64,000 nt of DNA from Vreelandella stevensii S18214 (GTDB lineage: Bacteria > Pseudomonadota > Gammaproteobacteria > Pseudomonadales > Halomonadaceae): assembly GCF_000275725.1 (NCBI RefSeq), contig NZ_AJTS01000040.1, forward strand, positions 1 through 64,000, given 5' to 3'. Each line of letters opens with the position of its first letter. Position 1 is the stretch's first letter. The notes under the pieces were generated by a model. That model did not search any database, had not been told where the DNA came from, and saw only the letters and a program-made list of their open reading frames with translations. This document shows positions 26,126 through 34,987 of this stretch, piece after piece. A program made the position numbers and the translations under genes.

Positions 26126-27484
26126 ATGCGTGACGAAGAGAAGTACACCAATACCGAAGAACAACTGCTGTACCTGCAAAAGTTGTTGGATGACGAAGAC
26201 ACCCTAGCCCTGCACGAACTGTTCAATGAGCTCGACTTTCTGGCCATCGCGCGCACCCTCGAGTCGTTCCCTGCCAAAACCCGAGACCAGCTATGGGACT
26301 ACATTCCCGAAACCATCATTGGTGAGGTGCTGGCGGAAGTCGACGAAGACATCCGCGCCGACTACATCGAAGACCTGACCGCCAGCGATGTCGAGCAGAT
26401 CGTCAAAGGCCTGGACGCTCAGGAAGTCGCCGAGGTTCTCGATGTTGCGGACGAAGAGATCAAAACGTCCGTTTATGCCAGCCTGGACCAGGAGATTCGC
26501 GCCCAGGTCGAAAACCTCTACACCTATGAAGAGGACATGGTGGGCCGTTACATGGACCCGGAAACGGTCAATGTAAAACAAGGCGTCTCCCTGGAGGCCG
26601 TTCAGCGCTACATTCGTATACACCGGCTGCTGGATGTCGACTCTCAGCAGGTCATGGTGACCGACAAGGATAAACGCCTGCTCGGTACGCTGACGCTGAT
26701 CGACCTGGTCAAGCAGTAGCAGGAGCGCTCCGTCGACGAATTCATGGATAGCGCGCCTTATACCTTGCATGACCAGATGAAGGTCAGCGACGCTGCCAGC
26801 CTGCTGCGCTCGAAAGAGCTTCACTTCGTGCCCGTGTGCAACAGCGAAGGGCAGTTGGTGGGCCAATTGAATGCCGCCGACATACTCGAAATCACCCAGG
26901 ATGACGCAGACCTGACGCTGAAACACATGTCCGGCGTCAGCGATGAAGAAGAAGTGTTCACCCCCATCGTACGCAGCGCGAAAAGCCGGGGTATCTGGCT
27001 GGGCATCAATTTGCTGACGGCGTTTCTGGCGGCCTTCGTCATTGGCCAGTTCGAGGCGGTGCTGGACCAGATCGTGGCGCTCGCCATTCTCATGCCGGTC
27101 GTGGCCAGCATGGGTGGGATTGCCGGAAGCCAGACCCTGACCGTGGTCATACGCGGTTTGGCCTTGGGGCAAATTGCCGGTAACAACAAACGCTGGCTCT
27201 ATAACAAGGAGCTTTGGGTCGGCATGAGCAACGGCCTGGTATGGGCCCTGGTGGTGGGCGGTATTTCCTACCTGTGGTTTGGCCAGACCCTGATCACGCT
27301 GGTCATTACCCTCGCCATCTTCATCAACATGAGCCTCGCCAACCTCTCGGGCGTACTGATCCCGCTGGTGCTGAAGCGCCTGCAGATCGACCCGGCGCTG
27401 TCTGGCGCGGTCATTCTGACGACGGTCACGGATGTGGTGGGCTTTCTATCATTCTTGGGGCTGGCGACGATGATTATCTTATAA
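26126..27484 (+). pseudogene. mgtE: mgtE magnesium transporter, interrupted by one in-frame TAG
   Basis: MgtE-type Mg2+ channel: N domain of superhelical repeats (about 1-130), a CBS pair (about 130-270) and five C-terminal membrane helices with GGIAGSQTLTVVIRGLALG and NMSLANLSGVLIPLVLKR. The first part (26126-26719) ends in CBS1 at TAG 26717-26719, then the same frame goes on at once (codons QERSVDEF) into the rest, which has an ATG at 26744 and runs to 27484. Total 453 codons including the stop, the normal MgtE length. A CAG-to-TAG change would explain it (neighbour codons are CAG). An AGGAG at 26721 might allow some restart at 26744. All other residues look intact, so the mutation or a sequencing error is recent. 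Confidence 0.85.
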
Positions 27485-27518
27485 GGATTGAGAAGGAAGC
27501 AGTTTCCCTTTCAGACAA

Positions 27519-27541
27519 TCGCCACCCACTAGGGGTGGCGA
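27519..27541. terminator. Hairpin between mgtE and the NCS1 permease
   Basis: Stem of 9 bp, TCGCCACCC (27519-27527) with GGGTGGCGA (27533-27541), between convergent genes. No clear T-tract, so termination is only probable. Confidence 0.45.
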
Positions 27542-27567
27542 CTGCGTGTCTAGATCAACGAGGTTGT

Positions 27568-29286
27568 TTACTGGCTACGCGGTAAACGGCGGCGCTTCAT
27601 CCATACCGTGGCTGCCACGAAGTAAACCAAAGTGGGCACTACGATCAGCACTTGGAAACTGTCTAAATGAGACGTGGCATCAACGCCTTGCCACCAAGAC
27701 CAACCCGCCATGCCCAAAATGACGACCAAGCAAGCAACAGAGATAAAGTACCAGGGGTCGCGCCGACGTACCGCCAGGTGGGAAGCCGCTTTATCGCTTC
27801 CTGGCGCGCTCGGATTCGTCGGTCCGTAGGCCTCATGATAGAAGTCAATGCTGTCCTCGACCATGCCGGTTTGGAGTCGACAAAGCAGCGGATACGCGAT
27901 GAAGCTCGTAATCCACACGGGAATAAACAGCGTAAACAGATGCAGCGACCCCTCGACGAGCAGCATCACACCCGCCAATACCCCGATGCCCCAGGCCATG
28001 AAGGCGGGACGGTTGTTGGCTAGGCCTTGGTGTTCACGCCAGAAGGGACGAATGTTCATACGCGGCAGCAAAAAGTGCTCAGCAGCAATGATGGCACCCA
28101 CCGGGGCAATGAGCATAATGAAGTAGGACAGCACGTTCAGCCATTGAGTAAACACAAACGGGAAACACGCAATTAGCGTGGTGGCAACGCCAGTAATCGC
28201 CGTCACTCGAACGCGGGAGTGCTGGGGAAAAACCGCCTGAAAAGCAAGGCCTGCACGGTAAAGGCTTGGAATTGATGTCGTCCACCCCGCGATCACCACC
28301 GCAATGAGCCCCATTGCGCCAAGAATACGGAAGGCAACGCCACCGGGGTCCATTTGGGTCAACTGATCGCCTGCCAGCAGTGCGGCAGTGGCGCCCATCA
28401 AGCCCGCGCACACCCACGCCATGTAGTGACCAATGTACATGCCTGCTGCAGAAAAGTAGCCGTAGGAGGACTTACGCGCAAAGCGCAGAATCGACATGTC
28501 ACTCATACCAAGATGCATGGGTAGATTCGCCCCCCAGGCCCAGGCCGCAATGACCCAAACCGAAATGCCCGGTGCTCCATCAGGCGTCGCACCTGTCCAT
28601 ACAAACGTGTCTACCACGCCGGACAGCGTGGTTAAGCCATCCAGCTCGCCCATGTGCATTAGCACCGGTATCGCTACCACGCCGCTGGCCAAGAACATCG
28701 TCGCCATCCAGGGTGAGCAGACGGTGGAGAAGTTCGCAATCAACTTGAACCCTTTCAGGGTCATCCACACGGTGATCGCACCTACGAACAGCACTAGCGC
28801 GACGAAGCTCAGGCTCTGCGGATACCAAGCGGTTTGGGGTGGGATAGAGGTCACTACTCGAAAGGCAGAGGCCGAGACCGTAATCATCGCCCCCGAGACC
28901 ACCGCAAAGATTAAGCCGTTAAGCAAATTATAAATCGTCGAGAACCGCTTACCGGCCAGCCGTTCCAGATACCAGTAGATCGTCATTCTTGAGCGAACGG
29001 CCACCGGGCTACAAACCCATGCCCAGGACAGGACTGCCAGCAGGTTACCAATCAGCAACCCCCACAGCAGGTCGCTGGTGCTGACACCGAGCGCAACGAG
29101 TGAAGCGCCGATCACAAACTCGGTGCCTGCTACATGCTCACCGGCATAAGAGCCCAGAAAGTATTTACCGCTCAATTGGTGGCTAGTCGGGATACGCTGG
29201 CGTTCGAATTCACCTGACGGCGTTGAGGCAGCGGATTGGGCGCCCATTCGAGTATGGGACGCCAGCGCTGGAGAGTGGGTGCTCAT
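27568..29286 (-). CDS. NCS1-family permease (purine-cytosine permease-like)
   Basis: Inner-membrane transporter, 572 aa, longer than most NCS1 members (about 420-500), because of a C-terminal extension with two more hydrophobic stretches. Core features: GKYFLGSYAGEHVAGTEFVIG near the N-terminus, GLLIGNLLAVLSWAWV, and an NCS1-like pore segment WAWGANLPMHLGMSDMS. AGGAG precedes ATG 29286. Its promoter holds a copy of the palindrome seen before the inositol operons (29358), so it is probably part of the same regulon and carries an inositol-like or related substrate rather than a nucleobase; this is inference. Sits next to a second inositol-type dehydrogenase cluster. Confidence 0.75.
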   Translation of the reverse strand: MSTHSPALASHTRMGAQSAASTPSGEFERQRIPTSHQLSGKYFLGSYAGEHVAGTEFVIGASLVALGVSTSDLLWGLLIGNLLAVLSWAWVCSPVAVRSRMTIYWYLERLAGKRFSTIYNLLNGLIFAVVSGAMITVSASAFRVVTSIPPQTAWYPQSLSFVALVLFVGAITVWMTLKGFKLIANFSTVCSPWMATMFLASGVVAIPVLMHMGELDGLTTLSGVVDTFVWTGATPDGAPGISVWVIAAWAWGANLPMHLGMSDMSILRFARKSSYGYFSAAGMYIGHYMAWVCAGLMGATAALLAGDQLTQMDPGGVAFRILGAMGLIAVVIAGWTTSIPSLYRAGLAFQAVFPQHSRVRVTAITGVATTLIACFPFVFTQWLNVLSYFIMLIAPVGAIIAAEHFLLPRMNIRPFWREHQGLANNRPAFMAWGIGVLAGVMLLVEGSLHLFTLFIPVWITSFIAYPLLCRLQTGMVEDSIDFYHEAYGPTNPSAPGSDKAASHLAVRRRDPWYFISVACLVVILGMAGWSWWQGVDATSHLDSFQVLIVVPTLVYFVAATVWMKRRRLPRSQ

Positions 29287-29357
29287 GCGCATCTCCTATT
29301 GTTGTTGGGGCTATAAGCACTGAGAGTTTGAATATAATCAACAATCAGATCATGATT

Positions 29358-29371
29358 GGAATTTATATTCT
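29358..29371. promoter_or_regulatory. Candidate IolR (RpiR-type) operator upstream of the NCS1 permease
   Basis: GGAATTTATATTCT, fitting the shared pattern RGAA-N6-TTCY, 72 bp before the permease start. Confidence 0.6.
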
Positions 29372-29417
29372 ATTATTCCCATTTTCAAACTTAACGTTCA
29401 ATACTTTGGTCGACCTC

Positions 29418-30416
29418 TCACGTTATCAGTCCTGCGATTGCTACTCGCTCCCCTATTTGTAAAGAGCGTACAGCAGCATCTGCGATAGCTTGTGCTCGAA
29501 GCGCTGACGTCACGTTGGGGTAGCTGACGTCCTCACCTTCCAAACCACGCACAAAGGCATTTAACCCAATAGAGAACGATGTCTCGATGCGTGCGAGCCA
29601 GTCATCATCCAGCCCATCACGTCTTTCGTGTTTCCCACGATATACCGATAAGTGTCGAGAAGGCTGGCGACGCGACTCAGCCATGCCTTCTGAACCAAAA
29701 AGCTCTATTCGCTCGTCGTAACCGTAACCAGTACGCCGAGTACAATCGATTTGCGCCAGCGCACCAGAGGCCATACGTAACGTGATGATCGACGTGTCCA
29801 CATCACCAAGCTGGCCGATCTTTGGATCCGACAACGCGCCACCAAAGACATGGATTTCCACCGGCTCATCATTGGTGAGCCAGCAAAGCAGATCAAAAAA
29901 GTGGATGGCTTGGTCGTGCATTTGTCCTCCCGACGTTTTTATGTACTCCATCGGTGGGGTGGCCTGTGATCGACAGGTCATCTGAACCAGCTCAACGCGA
30001 CCGATCTCTCCCGCCATCATGGCCTCTTTTAGAGCAGCATGGCTTTCATCAAAGCGGCGGTTGAAACCGATCATAAAGGGGACTTTCGCCTCACGGACGG
30101 CCGCTACCGCTTGCTCGGCTCTCTGGGTACTCAAGTCAATCGGCTTTTCACAGTAAATCGCCTTACCCGCATTGGCAGCACGCTCAACATACTCGGCATG
30201 TGTAGCGGTTGAGGAAGCGATCAGCACGGCATCGACATCACTTGCAAATACCTCATCGATGGATGCCGGCCTCGTCTGATACTGCTTGGCCAGTGATACC
30301 GCTTTGTCGGCATCAATGTCAGCAATGACCTCTAATGAAACGCCAGGGTGACGAAACAAGTTCCGGGCGTGGAGGGAGCCAATGAAACCAGCTCCTATTA
30401 AGGCAAAACGTTGCAT
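29418..30416 (-). CDS. iolG: Gfo/Idh/MocA oxidoreductase, inositol 2-dehydrogenase-like
   Basis: NAD-dependent dehydrogenase, 332 aa. Rossmann start FALIGAGFIGSLHARNL, the EKP motif (YCEKPIDLS) and the catalytic-type GGQMHDQAIHFFDLLCWL with the DxxxH pattern of inositol dehydrogenases. AAAGGAGGGAGTTAC precedes ATG 30416. Last of a four-gene unit with two more Gfo/Idh/MocA genes and an IolE-like gene. A second, better myo-inositol dehydrogenase candidate is at 41553, so this one may act on another inositol isomer (scyllo or chiro) or a methylated inositol. Confidence 0.8.
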   Translation of the reverse strand: MQRFALIGAGFIGSLHARNLFRHPGVSLEVIADIDADKAVSLAKQYQTRPASIDEVFASDVDAVLIASSTATHAEYVERAANAGKAIYCEKPIDLSTQRAEQAVAAVREAKVPFMIGFNRRFDESHAALKEAMMAGEIGRVELVQMTCRSQATPPMEYIKTSGGQMHDQAIHFFDLLCWLTNDEPVEIHVFGGALSDPKIGQLGDVDTSIITLRMASGALAQIDCTRRTGYGYDERIELFGSEGMAESRRQPSRHLSVYRGKHERRDGLDDDWLARIETSFSIGLNAFVRGLEGEDVSYPNVTSALRAQAIADAAVRSLQIGERVAIAGLIT

Positions 30417-30429
30417 GTAACTCCCTCCT

Positions 30430-31599
30430 TTAAAGGGGTGTGGACAAAGGGATATCGACCCAGCGACCCTCTCGCTGATAGGACGTCTCGACAGCGCTGA
30501 CAAAGCGCACACCAAGCAGCCCATCGCGACTGTTTGGAAGCGGCACTTCCGGGTGCTCCGCCTGTCCCGTGTGACGATAACGCGTAATGACATCGGCGAT
30601 ATCGCTATACAGATTGGCGAACGATTCGATAAATCCCTCAGGGTGGCCCAGTCCTACGCGCGTCAGCCGCGCCTGGGCATGGCTCTGACTCGCGTGCCCC
30701 TGCACAAGGGTTTCTCGTCGCCCGTCAGGATATTTCATGACCAGATAGTGTGGATCCATCTGGCACCACTCCAGCGAGGCCTTATCGCCAAACAAGCGGA
30801 TGCGCAAGCCATGCTCATGGCCAGTTGCCGCCATGCTGACCCATACCGAGCCGCGAGCACCATTGGCTAAACGTACCTGCAGCTGGGCATCGTCAAACAC
30901 ACGCCTGCCAGGGACACACGTACTCAGTTCTGCGGAAACAGCGGTTATTTCCTGACCACTGACGAAGCGCAAGAGTTGGTGCGCATGAGTCCCCAAATCA
31001 GAGATGAGACTGGTGGTGCCGGATTGCGACGGGTCGAGCCGCCAAGCTGCCTGCTTGTTATTGGGATCATCCTCCTCTTTGGCGGCGGCCCAGCCAGAAG
31101 CATGCTCCACCATGGCAATTCGCAGGGCCCCGATCCCCCCCGTTCGCACCAGATGAGCAGCTTCACGAACCATGGCATAGGCGCTGTAGTTATGTGTCAA
31201 AGCGAACACCAGCCCCCGCGACTCGGCCAACGCATGCAATTGCTCTGCCTCCTGCAGATCTCCCGTCATGGGCTTGTCACAGATCACATGAATGCCAGCG
31301 TCCAGAAAAGCGAGAGATACCGGATAGTGACTATCATTGGGCGTGACGATGACAACGGCCTCGATACCGTCCTCTCGACGCCCCTCTTCCTGGGCCATTT
31401 GTGCGTAGTTTTCGTAGACCCGCGAGGCATCCACCCCCAGCTCGTCTGCCGCTTGCTGTGACTTCTCCCTTGATCGGGAGAAAGCCCCTGCCACCAGTTC
31501 ATAGCGATTATCCAGCCGCATGCCCATCCGGTGTGCCTTCGCGATGCCAGCGCCAGGACCACCGCCCACCATGCCGACACGAATTTTTTGCGCCACCAT
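30430..31599 (-). CDS. Gfo/Idh/MocA family oxidoreductase
   Basis: 389 aa. Rossmann N-terminus IRVGMVGGGPGAGIAKAHRM, dinucleotide-binding CDKPMTGD (the EKP-type motif), and a C-terminal alpha/beta domain with SDLGTHAHQLLRFVSG. AAGGAG precedes the ATG. Longer than classic IolG and similar to enzymes that oxidise inositols or sugar derivatives at one ring position. Lies 13 bp from the next gene, so co-transcribed. Substrate unknown. Confidence 0.8.
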   Translation of the reverse strand: MVAQKIRVGMVGGGPGAGIAKAHRMGMRLDNRYELVAGAFSRSREKSQQAADELGVDASRVYENYAQMAQEEGRREDGIEAVVIVTPNDSHYPVSLAFLDAGIHVICDKPMTGDLQEAEQLHALAESRGLVFALTHNYSAYAMVREAAHLVRTGGIGALRIAMVEHASGWAAAKEEDDPNNKQAAWRLDPSQSGTTSLISDLGTHAHQLLRFVSGQEITAVSAELSTCVPGRRVFDDAQLQVRLANGARGSVWVSMAATGHEHGLRIRLFGDKASLEWCQMDPHYLVMKYPDGRRETLVQGHASQSHAQARLTRVGLGHPEGFIESFANLYSDIADVITRYRHTGQAEHPEVPLPNSRDGLLGVRFVSAVETSYQREGRWVDIPLSTPL

Positions 31600-31623
31600 G
31601 TCGTGCTCCTTCTATTAAGTCTC

Positions 31624-32787
31624 TTAAATACAAACCCACTGGCCGCTTTGTGAGGAATCGTCCATTGCCGTAATGATGCGCTGGTTATCGCGCCCAAAGG
31701 CAAAATTCGGATAACAGTCGTTCAGGTGAGCAATGCCTTGTATAAGGTCGTAAATTTCGATGACTTTGATATCGAAGAAACCAAGGCCACCGCCAGCAAA
31801 GTCAAAGCCGAAGAAAGCGCTGTATTGAGGCACCTGAGAACCAGCCAACAGGGTTTTAAAACCACGATCGCGTTTATCGTCATTAAAGCGATACACCTGA
31901 AGTTCGTTGAAACGCTCACCGTCCATGTAGAGCGTGCCCTCGGTACCTGACACTTCCCAGTACACGCCGAACACACGTCCTGCCGCGACGCGGGAGCTTT
32001 CAATGACGCCTGCGGCGCCAGAGGTGAACTTCACTAGCGCCTGCGTCTGGTCGTCGTTATCCACCCGACGCATCTGCGCATCCTTGTCTACCTTGCTGGC
32101 GTACCCGGCATCATTGGTGGGCACGGGGCGTTCGGTAATCTGTGTTTGCGTCTGGCAGTTGACCTGATCAACATCGCCCATCAGAAATTGGGCTACGCTG
32201 ATGATGTGCGCGCCCAGATCGCCCAAGGCCCCCGTACCGGCCCCCTCTCGAGAGCAACGCCACGACCAAGGCAGCGCGGGATCGTTGAAAAAGCCCTGAT
32301 CAAAGGTCCCGCGGAAACGAATCGGGCGCCCGATATCACCTGCATCGATCAGCTGCTTGGCCAGCAGTGCGGCAGGGGTTTTGATATTGTTGAAGGCCAC
32401 CATGGTTTTCACACCAGCGCGCTCGGCAGCCTCATGCATCTCACGGGCCTGTTCGTCGTTCATCGCCAACGGCTTCTCGCAATACACGTGCTTACCTGCG
32501 GCAATCGCGGCCATTGCCATCTCATGATGCAGTGAGTTGGGCGATGTGATATCGATCACATCGACGCAGGGGTCGTCCACTAGCTGGCGCCAGTCCCCGT
32601 AGGCCTTCTCAAACCCTAAACGGCTGCGCGCCATCTCGGCTGCCTCGGCCCCCTGATCAGCGATAGCATAGAGGTGTGGCGAGAGCGGCAAATCCCGATA
32701 CAACATCCGCGCCCGGTGATAGGCATCCGCATGTGCTTGCCCCATAAAACCGCTACCAATCAACCCAATATTGAGTGTTTTTGTCAT
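31624..32787 (-). CDS. Gfo/Idh/MocA family oxidoreductase
   Basis: 387 aa. N-terminus LNIGLIGSGFMGQAHADAYH, EKP motif YCEKPLAMND, and GALGDLGAHIISVAQFLMG in the active-site helix. The long insertion around RPVPTNDAGYASK is shared with large proteobacterial Gfo/Idh/MocA enzymes next to inositol genes. AGGAG before the ATG. Middle gene of the second inositol-type cluster; probably oxidises or epimerises a cyclitol in concert with the neighbours. Confidence 0.8.
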   Translation of the reverse strand: MTKTLNIGLIGSGFMGQAHADAYHRARMLYRDLPLSPHLYAIADQGAEAAEMARSRLGFEKAYGDWRQLVDDPCVDVIDITSPNSLHHEMAMAAIAAGKHVYCEKPLAMNDEQAREMHEAAERAGVKTMVAFNNIKTPAALLAKQLIDAGDIGRPIRFRGTFDQGFFNDPALPWSWRCSREGAGTGALGDLGAHIISVAQFLMGDVDQVNCQTQTQITERPVPTNDAGYASKVDKDAQMRRVDNDDQTQALVKFTSGAAGVIESSRVAAGRVFGVYWEVSGTEGTLYMDGERFNELQVYRFNDDKRDRGFKTLLAGSQVPQYSAFFGFDFAGGGLGFFDIKVIEIYDLIQGIAHLNDCYPNFAFGRDNQRIITAMDDSSQSGQWVCI

Positions 32788-32853
32788 GTGGGTATCTCCT
32801 GTCCATTACGAAACGCCAGACGGCGCTGTTAGCGTTCTTTGCACGTCAAGTAC

Positions 32854-33774
32854 TTAACGATGCGCGAGTAGATTCGTCATGTGACGGTAGGCGATCTGGG
32901 CCATCTGCTTAGGCGGCGCTTTGCTTGGGTCCTGCTCCGCTTCGACGATCATCCAGCCCTGGTAATCTGCGCTCATGGCAAAATCGATCAACGGTGAAAA
33001 GTCCAGGTAGCCATCGCCAGGCACGGTGAACATGCCGTTGCGCACGCCTTGATTGAAGCTGAGATCGTTCTGACGAACATTTGCCATGACGTCGCGACGA
33101 ATATCTTTAAAGTGCAGATGATTGATACGCTTGCCATGCCGCGAAAGAAGGCCTCTCAAGTCTCCGCCACCGGCAACGACGTGACCGGCATCGAATAAAA
33201 GGCCGACGGATTCCCCCGTGTGAGCCATCAGGGCGTCTATTTCGGCTTCGGTTTCAACCACCATCATAAGATGGGCATGATAGGCCAGCGCGATCCCGTG
33301 ACGAGCCTTGAGCGTTTCGGCAAAGCGCGTCATGCGTTCGCCATAGCGCTGCCAGTCGGCTTGCGCTATCGCGGGTGATTGTGACAACGAGGCATCCAGC
33401 GGCGCGCTCCCAGGCATCAGGCCGCACTCGCCGTACACCATGACGCTGGCACCGCATGCCGCCAGAAGGTCGGCATGCGGTGCCACCTCCTCAAGTTCGG
33501 TGTCCACATCTCTCTCTGCCAAAAACCCGGAGTACCAGCCGCTGGCCAACAATAGGTTAAAATCGGCGAGTAATGGCTTGAGCACAGCCGCATTGCGAGG
33601 AAAGTGTCGTCCCATTTCTACGCCCTGATAACCGCACTCTGCCGCTTCCCTCAAGAAGGTTTCCACGGGGGTGTGGTCACCAAACTCGGTAATGACGTCG
33701 TTGGTCCAGCTCAGCGGATTAATACCCAGCATTAACTGGTGGGGCGTTAGTAGATCGGCGAGTGTGGGCTGCAT
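32854..33774 (-). CDS. IolE-like TIM-barrel protein (inosose dehydratase/isomerase family)
   Basis: 306 aa, AP-endonuclease-2-like TIM barrel. Shares with the IolE at 36515 the opening LGINPLSWTND, the metal region SVGLLFDAGHVVAGGGD, HLHFKDIR, NGMFTVPGDGYLDF and GWMIVEAEQDPS, so it is a paralogue of myo-inosose-2 dehydratase. First gene of the second cluster, divergent from a LacI-type regulator. It may dehydrate a different keto-inositol formed by the three dehydrogenases downstream. Confidence 0.8.
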   Translation of the reverse strand: MQPTLADLLTPHQLMLGINPLSWTNDVITEFGDHTPVETFLREAAECGYQGVEMGRHFPRNAAVLKPLLADFNLLLASGWYSGFLAERDVDTELEEVAPHADLLAACGASVMVYGECGLMPGSAPLDASLSQSPAIAQADWQRYGERMTRFAETLKARHGIALAYHAHLMMVVETEAEIDALMAHTGESVGLLFDAGHVVAGGGDLRGLLSRHGKRINHLHFKDIRRDVMANVRQNDLSFNQGVRNGMFTVPGDGYLDFSPLIDFAMSADYQGWMIVEAEQDPSKAPPKQMAQIAYRHMTNLLAHR

Positions 33775-33848
33775 ATCGACCTCTGACCGTTGATTTTTGA
33801 TAGATAATGATAGATTATTGATAAAAACATCATTGAAGGCGATAATCC
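33775..33848. promoter_or_regulatory. Divergent promoter region of the second inositol-type cluster
   Basis: Short AT-rich spacer with direct repeats of GATAGAT (about 33799-33815) and the small inverted repeat ATAAT-GATAG-ATTAT. The probable target of the LacI-type regulator next to it; no canonical CG-centred LacI operator is visible. Confidence 0.4.
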
Positions 33849-34898
33849 ATGACCAGGAAGCCCTCGTCGACCCCTACTATGGTCGATATTGCTAAAACAG
33901 CAGGCGTCGGTGTTGCAACCGTTGATCGCGTTTTCAGCGGCCGCGCAAAGGTGCGAAAGGACACTTACGAAAGGGTTGTAAAAGCAGCTAAATCATTAGG
34001 TTACGAATCAAAGAAAACAGAGGAACACGCATTATTTCAGTCAATGAATCGCCCAGCGAGACGACTTGGCTTTCTCCTTCAGAAGCGTCGTTCCCCGGTG
34101 TATCGCCTGATTGCAGACTCTTTGATCGAAGCATCAAAAAACTATCAAGAATGCATCATCACACCGGTAATCGAGTATTGCGACACGCTGGACCCGCTAC
34201 AGGTCTCTGAGGCGCTGTCACGTCTTGGCGAACAAGTGGATGCGATTGGCGTGGTGGCGACCGATCATCCCGAGGTATCGCAAGCCATTGCGCGGCTTCG
34301 CCAGCGCGACATTCCCGTCTTTGCACTCTTGTCGGAACTACCGGCAGGCGGGCACAGTGCCGGGTTTATTGGTCAGGATGCTCGAAAAATGGGGCGCACT
34401 GCCGGATGGGCCATGAGCCAGATGACCCAACCGGGCCCGGTGGGCATTATCACCGGCAGTCATCGCTACGTTTGCCAGGAACTCTACGAGATAGGGTTTC
34501 GCGGCTATTTTCGCGAGAAGGCACCGCAGTTTAGCGTCATCGAGCCGATATTTAGCCAAGAGGAAGCCACGCTGGCTGCCCAAGCGACTCAGGCGCTGCT
34601 AGAAGCCGAACCACATCTAACAGGGCTTTATGTCGCGGGAGGTGGCATTGAGGGCGTGGTGGCAACACTGCGTGCCAGCGGACGAAGCGACCTCTTCGTC
34701 TTAGGGCATGATTTGACCGCGACGACACGTGGAGCGCTGATAGACGGCACCCTAAATATGCTGCTCTCTCTGCCCCGTCGGGAGCTGGCAGAGCGCACCG
34801 TGGACGCCATGATGGACTGGTTTACATCGAAGAATAGACTGGAAGGGACGCGGCAATTCATCTTGCCGATCGATATTTACACACCGGAAAGCCTATAG
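33849..34898 (+). CDS. LacI-family transcriptional regulator
   Basis: 349 aa. N-terminal HTH with MVDIAKTAGVGVATVDRVFS and hinge-like KSLGYE, then a ribose-binding-protein-like effector domain (IGVVATDHPEVSQAIARL, FVLGHDLTATTRGALIDG). The unusual VDR in place of the common SR(A/V) HTH spacing resembles LacI regulators of polyol/inositol genes. ATG 33849 has GAAGGCG upstream. Divergent from the IolE-like and Gfo/Idh/MocA genes, which it probably controls. Confidence 0.82.
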   Translation: MTRKPSSTPTMVDIAKTAGVGVATVDRVFSGRAKVRKDTYERVVKAAKSLGYESKKTEEHALFQSMNRPARRLGFLLQKRRSPVYRLIADSLIEASKNYQECIITPVIEYCDTLDPLQVSEALSRLGEQVDAIGVVATDHPEVSQAIARLRQRDIPVFALLSELPAGGHSAGFIGQDARKMGRTAGWAMSQMTQPGPVGIITGSHRYVCQELYEIGFRGYFREKAPQFSVIEPIFSQEEATLAAQATQALLEAEPHLTGLYVAGGGIEGVVATLRASGRSDLFVLGHDLTATTRGALIDGTLNMLLSLPRRELAERTVDAMMDWFTSKNRLEGTRQFILPIDIYTPESL

Positions 34899-34947
34899 GC
34901 GCCCTTAGTGGCACCTCGACATGTCAGTATGCCTTAGCTCCCTTGTG

Positions 34948-34978
34948 ATGGCCCCAGCGTTTTACACGTTGGGGCCAT
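34948..34978. terminator. Hairpin between convergent lacI and iolA
   Basis: Twelve-bp stem with one mismatch, ATGGCCCCAGCG (34948-34959) against CGTTGGGGCCAT (34967-34978), loop TTTTACA. Placed between convergent genes; probably ends both transcripts. Confidence 0.6.
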
Positions 34979-34987
34979 GTGCAGGGT

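Noticed and set aside
26291-27172. Minus-strand open frame of 293 codons opposite mgtE
   Set aside because: Antisense shadow of a conserved transporter gene; no ribosome site or family resemblance.
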